64,000 nucleotides of DNA, taken from assembly GCF_008728515.1 (NCBI RefSeq), contig NC_044985.1, forward strand, positions 83,863,392-83,927,391. Direction: 5' to 3'. The translations under genes and the position numbers were made by a program. This DNA is from Papio anubis. Its lineage: Eukaryota > Chordata > Mammalia > Primates > Cercopithecidae. Positions 55,460 through 64,000 of this stretch are shown piece after piece. The notes under the pieces are model-generated. The model was not told the DNA's origin. It ran no database searches and saw nothing but the letters and a program-made list of their open reading frames with translations. Numbering within the stretch: position 1 is the first letter of the stretch; each line of letters starts with the position of its first letter.

Positions 55460-56215
55460 TTTCTTTCTTGTCCAGCTGCTGTGTATTTGGACTTCTCTTT
55501 ACTGTCCTCCCTTCCTCTCAAACAGTAGCATCCCCTACAGTTGAGCCCTCAGCCCTCTGCTCACTCTCCACATTTGCCCCATGGCAGCACATCTTCTGTT
55601 TTCTTCTACTGCCACCTATATGCCATTGATTCCATTGGAAATCTGCATCTCCAGCCTTGAAATCTTATCTGACATGTGTTCCAAGTATCTTTAACTCAAC
55701 AAGTTCAAAACGTCACTTCCCCAACTTCAATCCAGCATACTCCTTCTGTGTTTTCTATCTCAATGAATGAAACCTGTTTCACCAAGTTTAAAACCTAGGA
55801 CAACTTCTTTGCCTTCTTCAACCCCTACATTTTATATAAGACTGTCTTTTCAGACTCTCTTGAATCTGCTCTTTTCTCCATGTATCATAACCTTCATTAC
55901 TGCCGTGGTTCGGGCCCTCACCCCTTCTCTTGAGGATTATTGCAGCAGCCTCACAACTGGTCTCTCTGGCTTCTGTCTGGCCGGTCTCCAGTTTGTTCCT
56001 CACACTGCTGCCTTTCTGAAAGGCAAATCTGATTACGACACTCCACTGCTTAAAATCCTTCAGAAGAGTTTCTGCATCTTCAGGTTAAAATCTAAGCTCC
56101 CTGGTATTGCACGAAAGCTTCTTTGTGATCTGGTCCTTCCCTTCAGGTGTGTGTCAGTCTCCTCTAATGATCCTGGTCCCTACTGTCTGCCCCTGCCCAT
56201 AGCATCTCTACTAAA
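55460..56215 (+). mobile_element. L2 LINE, long fragment with residual frame
   Basis: 'ccacctatatgccattgattcc', 'ctgcatctccagccttgaaat', 'ggattattgcagcagcctcacaactggtctctct', 'ctgattacgacactccactgcttaaaatccttcag', 'gatctggtccttcccttcagg'. The frame at 55767-56333 (188 codons) runs mostly through it; L-E-D-Y-C-S-S-L-T-T-G-L and T-P-L-L-K resemble the C-terminal part of CR1/L2-clade ORF2 proteins. Not a host gene. Confidence 0.82.
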
Positions 56216-56267
56216 GGAAAGAAATGATAGGAGGGATGGGAACAGAGGCGAGATGATAGACCTGCTG

Positions 56268-56618
56268 TTCAGTACTGTAGCCACTAGCTACATGTGGCTG
56301 TTGGGCGCTGGAAATACAGCTAGTCCAAGTTGAGATGTGTGTAAGTGTGAAATACACCATGATTTGAGACAATATAAAAAATGTAAAATTTCTCCTTTAA
56401 CAAATTGTAATATTGACTACATGTTGAAACAGCAATAGTTTTGATATAGTGGGTTAAACAAAATATATTACTAAAATTAATTTCACATATTTTTTTATTT
56501 TTTAAAATGTGATTACTTAGTGGATGTTAACATAAAGAAAAAATAATAAAATAAAATGTGATTACTAGAAAATTAAACCACCTGTGTGCTCACATTATAG
56601 TTCTATTGGACAGCATTG
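56268..56618 (-). mobile_element. MER3, hAT-Charlie non-autonomous transposon
   Basis: 'tgtagccactagctacatgtggctgttg', 'gtccaagttgagatgtgtgtaagtgtgaaatac', 'gactacatgttgaaacagcaat' and 'gtgggttaaacaaaatatatta', ending 'ttctattggacagcattg', fit the reverse MER3 consensus. Roughly full length. Confidence 0.85.
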
Positions 56619-56677
56619 TTAGGGAACATCTCATTCCCAGGAGATGCATCCTGTACGAGCCAAGCCCATGAGCTTTT
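56608..56677 (+). repeat. Dispersed duplicate, probable source copy (partner 51893-51963)
   Basis: Starts within the last 11 bases of MER3 and extends 59 bases into the flank, ending ...CCCATGAGCTTTT. Three mismatches to the partner copy. Confidence 0.9.
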
Positions 56678-57334
56678 TGAATGATTAAGTCAGTCCTATT
56701 GGCATAGAGAAGTAGCAGTTGCTCATTTTTTTCTATCCAGAGGTATGAAATGTTTGGATAAGATTCAGAATTGGAGAGACAGATTCTGAACACTACAGCC
56801 AGGAGTTATATGTACAATGGGTATAGTGTGGAAAGCACTATTAAAGCACATCTGTCTCAGCAGGCCCACCCAGCCATCATCAGGAGTGGGAGGCAGGAAT
56901 TCTCGTGGTGTGGTAGAAGAAGGATTTGAGGTAGACAGGAGGAACAAGGGAAGGGAAAGTGGAGTCACATTCCCTGGAAGCCTCCTACTTGTGAGAAACC
57001 AGCTGAAACCTTGAGAGCCAGGTCTCTGAGATTCCCCATCCTGCCATTGATTCTTCCTAGTGGGCTAAGTCCCAACTTCCCTACTCTCTGGCTGTAGGAT
57101 CCTGAACAAGTTAATGAATCAGTGAATCTGGAGTCTGAAAAATATGCACACTATACAGTCATTGTGCGTCAAACAAAATGATGTGCCCCAAGCTGATAAG
57201 GGCTATACAGAAATCTGTTATGCCTTAAGACACTGAGGGCAGTAATCTGTGGATGAGTTGGTTCGAAGAGCTTTGAGGGAAGGGCATATGGGCTGTCAGA
57301 AAGACCTGGAAGATAGCACGTGTTGCCTTAAGAG
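56678..57334. other. Putative intron, unassigned
   Basis: No repeat or exon recognised. Confidence 0.4.
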
Positions 57335-57347
57335 ATATGCAGAGCTT

Positions 57348-57564
57348 CTGGCTAACACAGTGAAACCCCATCTCTACTAAAAATACAAAAAAAAAAAAAA
57401 ATGAGCCAGGCATGTTGGTGGGCGCCTGTAGTCCCAGCTACTCGGGAGGCTGAGGCAAGAGAATGGCTTGAACCCAGGAGACGGAGCTTGCAGTGAGCCG
57501 AGATCACGCCACTGCACTGCAGTCTGGGTGACAGTGAGAGACTCTATCTCAGAAAAAAAAAAAA
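57348..57564 (+). mobile_element. 5'-truncated AluY/S
   Basis: Starts inside the left monomer ('ctggctaacacagtgaaacc') and ends in an A tail. ATATGCAGAGCTT at 57335-57347 and 57565-57577 is a perfect 13-base target-site duplication. Confidence 0.93.
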
Positions 57565-57990
57565 ATATGCAGAGCTTTATATGTTCATGTTGCAAAAGCC
57601 AACCTTTGGTAGGAAACCAGATCTTATCAGGTTGGATCAGGAAGGGGAAACCCTCCTGGAAGATTTGATAGGAAGAAACTGTGACTATCAAGAGGACAGT
57701 CCAGTAGGATTAGATTCCAGTGAACTCTGATAGGCAGTGTGACTCAGTGTCTTCTCTCGTGGTGGTTTGCCTGCTATAGTCTGTTGGACTCTTAAATTCT
57801 GAGAAGAACTTCCTCTGTTGGTTTCAACCTGGGCAGCTGTTTTTATTTGCTTAATGAGTAGGCATTTTGTATAAGATTTTGTTAGGGGCAAAGGTTCTTG
57901 TGCTAAAAACAGAAGTTTGAAAGTCCTATATTATAGAAAATGGCCTGAGTGGTGACTACCTTGATGTGATTATTTCTCCCTCATTTGCAG

Positions 57991-58074
57991 GATCTAGGAC
58001 CACAGGGAATACAGCTTCCTTTCATCTGAACCTTAGCGACTTAGCAGATTGACCTTGCAGTTTGCCTTGTCCAG
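57991..58074 (+). other. Candidate 84-base untranslated exon
   Basis: A strong acceptor (TATTTCTCCCTCATTTGCAG, AG at 57989-57990) and a donor CCAG|GTAGTT at 58074/58075. The interior has several stops and no ATG, so if real it would be an alternative 5' UTR exon. No repeat covers it. Splice-like pairs of this quality also occur by chance. Confidence 0.25.
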
Positions 58075-58704
58075 GTAGTTTAGCCAGGTAGCCATAACTG
58101 ACTCTCGTTCTTGGGTAAATGAGTTTTCACTTTTGTACTGGGTTCCACCTTGTCTCCTACATTCCCAAGTCCTGGATTTGTGTTCTTGTGGAGGGACCCC
58201 AAGTTGTCTTAGGTAAGGGTCCTGTTACATTTCTCCAAGCCTTCTTGGGACAGTAGTGTCCCTAGGGCTGGACCACTGCTACTCCTTTCTAGGCCTCTTT
58301 AGTACTGAGAACGACCAGCAGGGGTCAGGAAACCTAATAGATACTTAGAATTGAATAACTTGCCTAGAGCTTGGCTTTTCCCTGGTTCCAGACCCCTGAC
58401 AGCAAACATTGCTTGCTAGTTTGCTGTCCCGTTGGTCTCTGAGTCCCATTTGTACAACTTGGAAGGAGAAGGGAAGACAGATATAGGACTGATTTTCTTA
58501 AATTATGATACATTCATGTCTTTGTCTCTAGTGGTCTTATGTGTGTATGAGAAAGGTGGCTGCCTTTATGTTGTGATTTCAGAATCCATACTGCTGAAAA
58601 GGGCACTTCAAATATCAAGTTTCTCTTTTTTGCTCTCCAATATGTGAAAACCTACATTATAAAAACTCTAGTTTCCTAAGACCAGTATGATTTAGAAGAA
58701 AAAG
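58075..58704. other. Putative intron, unassigned
   Basis: No recognised feature. Confidence 0.4.
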
Positions 58705-58895
58705 AGGACAGGCTTTGGCACTTGAAAGACCTGATTTTGAGTCATGCAATTACTGGCTATATGAACTTGAACAAGTTATTTAATCTTTCTGAACCCCAGT
58801 TTTCTTATGTATGAAGTGAAGTAATGCCTACAATTTTGTTATATTTTGTTATGACTAAATAAGATAAAATATAAAGTGCCTGGCACCAGGGCCTA
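58705..58895 (+). mobile_element. MIR SINE
   Basis: 'gacaggctttggcacttgaaagacctgattttgagtc', 'caattactggctatatgaacttgaacaagttatttaatctttctgaa' and 'aaagtgcctggcacca' follow MIR order over most of its length. Confidence 0.82.
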
Positions 58896-60589
58896 AAATG
58901 CAAATGCTATGGAGGTGGTAAGTCAAACTTACCCTCATATCTCAATGTATCTCACCCTCCTTATGTTGAATAATTTTATAGACCTTTCCCTGAGACTGAT
59001 CAGGAAGAGGATATGAAATCTGGGGCAAGGGGCCCAGATTTTACCCAGCCAAGGGTGAAAAAGGACCAGAAGGAAGTTACCTTCACATTTTGCTTAAGTC
59101 CCATCCTCCCTGTGGTTTGCATTTGTGAAAATGTTCATCTGAGATTATAGGTATAGCATGAAGCCTTGGAAAAAAGGCATGTTTACATCCTCTGCCAGGA
59201 TAGCATAACAATTAACAAAGCAGGTTTTGAATCTCTGAATAGCACTGCCATCAAAATAAATTTTTGTTTCTATTCTTTGCTGATAGATTACAAATAAAGA
59301 AAGCCACTAAAATATCCTGAAAAAGAAGATTTATATATGAATTGGACACCAGGGGCAGATTTTTCACACTTATTTTGTTGGAGCCATTCTTTCCTTAGCT
59401 GTGGGTGTTTGGGAAGTTCTTTTGTTGTAGCTTTGTTGCTTACAAGAGGGAAAAAGCTTTAGTATACTAAGGTAAGAATGATTTTGATTGGAGGCAATAT
59501 TGTTCTCAGTGTGGGCTGACTTTCATGTATTGTAGTGATTACCAGTACATAGCCGAGAAAACCCATTTGTTGAAGTGCTGTAAACAGCAGATAGTCTGAT
59601 CTCAAATACTGCCCTGATCGACAAGTGTTTATTGTAGGAATGTGGTCCGTCCTATAATCTTTTAAGGGAAAAGGGGAAGATGTTATGCCAGTCACTGTGA
59701 CTGCAAATGTCCTGATCTGGCAGGTCTTTTTCCTTTCTCGTTAAATAACGAGAAATCTGTGGAATCTGAATGGTGGATTCAGTACATGCACTGAGCTTCC
59801 AGTGACTCGCTCAGCTCTTGATGCAATTGATCACTCCACTGTAATTCCATACCCTCGATTTTAGTGCCATATCAAAATCATGAACACTCAAGGAGACTAT
59901 GTAAATCTACTTCCTCAAAAATTAGAAATGATGGCACTAAAGATGTTATTTAATGCTGGTTTGTGACACTGAATATATAAACTCATTCATTGTTCTGGTA
60001 CTCCCTGAACAAGAACTGTTTCGGTTGCAGTGGATGATATCAACTAAGGTTTCCATGGCAACGCTAATTTATAATTTCCAAACTTTTGTAGAATTTCACC
60101 TTCTGGACTCTCCTAGATTGCATTTAAATTTACATTTTTCCCCCTCATTTATTAAGGTGAGGCATATTTAGATATTACTTACAGGTATGTACTAGGAGTA
60201 TCTTCATGAAACTCACTGATAAGAAATTAGACGTGTAGAAAGCAGGCATTGGAAACAGAAAATGGATACTGTGGTCTAACATCCCACCAAATGCAGGAAT
60301 TCTTTCCACATTATCCCAGTTGCCATTTGAACCAGCCAGGAATGAGGAGTTTGGTCAACATTTTATGATGCCAAGTAATGCTAATGACAGTAGTCTGCAA
60401 TGCTCCTGGACCTTAAGTCCCTTTCAATTTGGACTTCGTGTTATTTGTGATTGGACCAATACTTCATCAAGCACAGGTGGACACAGATATTTGTAAAACC
60501 TCTTCCCAGTGGTGCACTGAAGCCTGCCTCCCTGCAGTTTCCCTATTGGTCTTCCATCCGCCCTTTGGATGCCACAGAAGAAATATGCA
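58896..60589. other. Putative intron, unassigned
   Basis: No family recognised over about 1.7 kb. Possibly unique sequence. Confidence 0.4.
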
Positions 60590-61800
60590 CCTTCTCTGTG
60601 GTCGCTCTTCAAATATTTGACCATAGCTATTGTATCTCCTCCTCGAAGTCTTCTCCTTTCAGGGCTATGCAGTTCTAGTTCTCTTAACTGATAGTTCTCA
60701 TCCTGTTAACATTCCTCTGGGCACCCACCACTCTGTCAATGCCATCTTAAAAATGAGGCATCTGGCCAGATGTTGTGGCTCACACCTGTAATCCCAACAC
60801 TTTGAAGGCCGAGGTGGGGCTATCACTTGAAGTCAGGAGTTTGAGACCAGCCTGGCCAATATGGCAAAACCCCATCTCTACTAAAAATACAAAAATTAGC
60901 TGAGCGTGGTGGCGCATGCCTGTAGTCCCAGCTACTCAGGAGGCTGAGGCAGGAAAATCACTTGAACCCTGAAGGTGGAGGTTGCAGTGAGCCAAGATTG
61001 CACCACTGCACTCCAGCACTCTGGCTTAGACGACAGAGCAAGACCCATCTCAAAACAAAACAAAACAAAACAAAACAAAAAAACAAGAGGCATCTTGAAT
61101 GCAACAGCCTACTCCTGACTGAGTACTCTGAATGGTAGAAAACACTAGGCTGCTATTCACTCCCTTGATCAGGGCACCCTTCTTTTATTAATCTAGTCAA
61201 ATACTGTGTGGGCCTCACTTGTAAATCGGGAGCAGCACATTGTTCATATACGAAGCTAAAGAAACCTTCCAAGCTTTTTTTCTTAACAACTACTACAAAG
61301 CCAGGTCTCCTTTGTTCTTTACTTGAGCAGTGAATCATGTGTGCCTACTTAGAGGACTTTACATACATTTATCCTACATTTTGTCTCTTTTTGTCAAATT
61401 ATTTTTCCTCTTTATCAAGACGGCTTTGAATTCTAAAATTTTTAAATTCAATATATTAGTGATGTTAGACTTTTACATATTTGTCAATTGCACACTTGGA
61501 AATGTTACTTTGTCATTGATATTTGACCAAGATAGGCCAAAGGCAGAGCCCTGTGACATTCTGCAAGAGAATTATTAACATCAGTATGTGAATTTTTTTT
61601 TTTTTTTTTTTAACTAGCTTGACAGTCTTTCACTTATGTTTACTTTCTTGTCCAAGAGCATAGAGTCAGGGAAAGTCTTAGTCAAATGCCTTAGTAATGA
61701 AATCATTATTGGTCCACTTATTGCCACTCAGTAGAACCCCTATGATAAAGAATAAGATTCATGAGAGTAATTTTTAGATTGCATTAATTTTTCTTTTGAA
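60590..61800 (-). mobile_element. CR1/L3-type LINE remnant, minus strand, split by an Alu
   Basis: The text 'cttcaaatatttgaccatagctattgtatctcctcctcgaagtc', 'ctctgggcacccaccactctgtcaatgcc', then after the Alu 'tgatcagggcaccc', 'aggactttacatacatttatcc' and 'gtcattgatatttgaccaa' follows the antisense order of CR1/L3 elements. On the minus strand 61556-61536 reads S-Q-G-S-A-F-G, where CR1/L2-clade reverse transcriptases have P-Q-G-S-x-x-G-P. CR1-type LINEs died out early in mammals, so this is among the oldest DNA in the window. A T19 run at 61593-61611 lies inside. Confidence 0.7.
60764..61085 (+). mobile_element. AluSx with (CAAAA)n tail, inside the CR1 remnant
   Basis: 'ggccagatgttgtggctcac' to a tail of CAAAA units at 61053-61080. 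GAGGCATCT at 60755-60763 and 61087-61095 is the target-site duplication. A small internal duplication ('cactccagcactctgg') occurs near the right end. Confidence 0.92.
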
Positions 61801-62745
61801 AAATTTCTGGGAAAAGCATGTAAATCACCTTATTTTTAATGTATCTAAGAGAAAATAATTTTGTAAAATGAAATCAAACTTCACCTATCATTTCAACTCA
61901 TATGAACTTGTTTGGTTCAAAGGAATTGCTATGTAATACATCATTCTATTCTCTTTACAGAATCATTACTCTTAAAAAGAATTGGTGGGGTGATAGGAAA
62001 TTACTCCATAGGTGTCACTCCAACACATCATGATATTCTCACCTCCTGGGACAGAGAGTCATCAGGCTGAGGCATGTCCAAACAGCATGCCAGCCTGTGT
62101 AGATGGCTCCATGACAGTATCACTGACGTGACCATGACAGAGAGAGCTCTGACGGCATTGTGTCACTAATGGATGTGTTTTCACTAAGCTGAAAATTCTG
62201 TTATTTGAAAAGAGGTTTATTTTTCCTCCCACACAAATTCTTTGACTCTCATATTAATGTCAAATATCTGTCAAGTAACACATATGGTGCTTTCTGTGCT
62301 GTATTTTATTGTACTCATGTACAAAATAGTTTTTTAAAAAACATGTTGTCTGCCTTGGACTAGATGGAAAAAAAGCAATTTAAAAGAATAGTATTCTTAA
62401 GAAACACAAATCTATAATATATCAAGGAATAAATGATTGCTCCATAAAAATACTAGTGTTTGTGTCATACTTTATATTTTTCAAAGTACTTTCATGCACC
62501 TTCTTTTGAAAAAAAAATCTGATGTTAAAAATAATACGTACTCTTTGGATGTGGAAACTACGGAAATGGATAAAAAATTAATTACAAGTCAACTAAAATT
62601 TCACCTCTGAGAGATTCTCACTGTTAGCATTTGGTGTTTCCCTTTCAGATGTGCATTTGTGTGAGGTTTTGAGTGTATGTGCATGTGTATATTTGTGTGT
62701 TTTAAACTAGCTCTTGGTGGACCCAGGAGGTTTGTACTGAAAAAT
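61801..62745. other. Putative intron; possible L1M traces
   Basis: About 62515-62700 ('tcactgttagcatttggtgtttccctttcag') resembles an old L1 3' region but weakly. Nothing else was assigned. Confidence 0.35.
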
Positions 62746-62749
62746 CAGC

Positions 62750-62985
62750 ATGACATAGTCAGTAAAGAGCTTTGGAATCAGGCACTTGGAGATTTCAACC
62801 CTGGGTATACAACTTATGTAGTGACTATGAATTCCTTAAACTCTCTAAACCTTAATTTCTACTTCTATAAAATGGGGATAATACTATATACCTAGTAAGT
62901 TTATTGTAAAAATGAATAAGATAATACAAATAAAGTACATAGTAGGGTTCTTGGCCCATAGCATATGCTCAGCAAATGTGAACTA
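62750..62985 (+). mobile_element. MIR SINE, near full length
   Basis: 'catagtcagtaaagagctttggaatcaggcactt', 'gtagtgactatgaattccttaaactctctaaacctta', 'ataaaatggggataatactatatacct' and 'agcatatgctcagcaaatg' cover the MIR consensus. Confidence 0.85.
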
Positions 62986-63264
62986 TTTTTATTATGCAGG
63001 TTTTCTTTTCTGCTTTCTTCACTTAAATTCTGGAGTAAAAATTTCCTTGTCATAAAATATTATTTGAAAAGTATTTAGAATGATTGCATAAATTTCAGTA
63101 TATGAATATACTTTAATGTTATTCTATGGATAAACAATTCTTAATTCACTGTGATCACAAAGAACACCACAGCTAATATCCTTTACATTATGTTTTGTGA
63201 ATAGACAACAAATTCAAAATGAATTACTAATCACATTTTATGAAGAGGCAGAAAAAAACTGACA
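62986..63264. other. Putative intron, unassigned
   Basis: No recognised feature. Confidence 0.4.
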
Positions 63265-63500
63265 ATTCTTTAGTGTCTATTAATGTTCCAGGTTATATGC
63301 TATGTTCTTTACAACAAAATTCTCTTTTAACTTTCACAACCCCTTTGAGGTAAGTCTGTTACGCCCATTTTTCAGATGACAGAGCTCTGAGGGAAGATAA
63401 GTCGTTCGCTCAAGGTCACAGAGAGATAGGGATGGTAGAGATGGTGTTTGAAGCCAGCGTCAGATTTCAAAGCTTACACTTTTTCCATTCTGGCATGTAG
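63265..63500 (-). mobile_element. MIR SINE, minus strand
   Basis: 'acaacccctttgaggtaagtctgttacgcccatttttcagatgacagag', then 'cgctcaaggtcacagagag' and 'tttgaagccagcgtcaga' follow reverse MIR order. Confidence 0.82.
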
Positions 63501-64000
63501 TTCATGCCTATCTTTTTGAGGCTTGCAGAATGAATAGTTAGCCTTGTGCCTTCTACAAAATGTCACTTGGTGCCACATGAAAGATAGGATACTTGGCTGG
63601 AATGCTTGACTTACTCAATATAGTACCTCTTGCATGTGTGTATTCTTCTATGTGTTGGAATCAAGTCTCATTAAAATAAGGTGTTAACTAAAGGAAATGA
63701 AGCATTGATATGATTATTTGATGAAAGGAAACCTCAAGGAAGAAAATATTTATTGAGCTGATAATATAAAACTCTTCTTTGTTTTAGTTGTACGGACTAA
63801 GCCAGAATCACTTATCTCCCTAGGAATCTGGGTATTTCACGTAAGTCAGTTTAGGAATTAAGCAGTAACAACGCCAAAGTAAATTGATGCTGTCAAAGGA
63901 ATTGTACATTTCATTACTTGTATATTAGGGGTTGAATGGAAAAAATACCTCTTTAGCCTTAGCTGTAAGCTGATACATCAGGAAAGAGCTGTAATAATTG
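63501..64000. other. Putative intron to window end
   Basis: No recognised feature. The inferred transcript would continue beyond the window. Confidence 0.4.

Noticed and set aside
55767..56333. 188-codon plus-strand frame as a possible host gene
   Set aside because: It lies within L2 sequence and resembles an L2 ORF2 tail, then runs into MER3.
1..64000. CRISPR arrays, operons, riboswitches, tRNA, rRNA or U6 genes
   Set aside because: None was seen. The DNA is nuclear primate sequence, and direct repeats present are dispersed or tandem without spacer arrays.

Overview
This window is primate nuclear DNA, most likely from an Old World monkey. It holds about a dozen Alu elements and many L1, L2, MIR, MaLR and hAT/Tigger copies. 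The 5'-truncated Alu at 1157-1415 carries sequence states (AACTAGCC, GCGAGGTGG, GAGCTGAGATCCGGCCACTGC) that I associate with the cercopithecid AluYR lineage rather than with human AluY. No prokaryotic or organellar gene is present, and almost all open frames are short shadows of repeats.

Layout. 1-7.2 kb: old L1 pieces, an unexplained ~130 bp direct repeat 890 bp apart, and a two-LTR MaLR (MST/THE1-type) provirus at 2.78-5.14 kb with a 202-codon gag-like frame. 7.2-10.9 kb: probable minus-strand class III (ERVL-like) retroviral interior with a decayed reverse transcriptase segment. 10.9-26 kb: intergenic DNA with MIR, MER5A, MADE1, LTR-like and L1 fragments. 26-35 kb: a long plus-strand L1M interrupted by an Alu and a minus-strand primate L1, then more Alus and a second L1M body carrying a copied 65 bp insert. 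36.8-37.3 kb: a pyrimidine microsatellite joined to an Alu. 39-46.9 kb: MIRs in opposite orientations, an MLT1-type LTR, a complete Tigger1/MER2-type element, a minus-strand L1M and a hAT-Charlie element.

The only evidence of a cellular gene is a CpG island at about 47.9-49.3 kb. It contains a GC box and a consensus splice donor at 48410/48411 on the plus strand, so it is probably a promoter and untranslated first exon of a gene running to the right. Candidate downstream exons lie at 50396-50597 (ending shortly after an ATG) and 57991-58074. The remaining ~15 kb looks like first-intron DNA dominated by old repeats: L2, MIR, MER3, and a rare CR1/L3 LINE remnant at 60.6-61.8 kb. I could not identify the gene.

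No novel multi-gene system is visible. The most unusual signals are three short non-tandem duplications (1755/2645, 33098/34271, 51893/56608), two of which look like templated insertions into older transposons, an inverted-repeat hairpin at an L1 5' junction, and the two-LTR MaLR provirus with its open gag-like frame.
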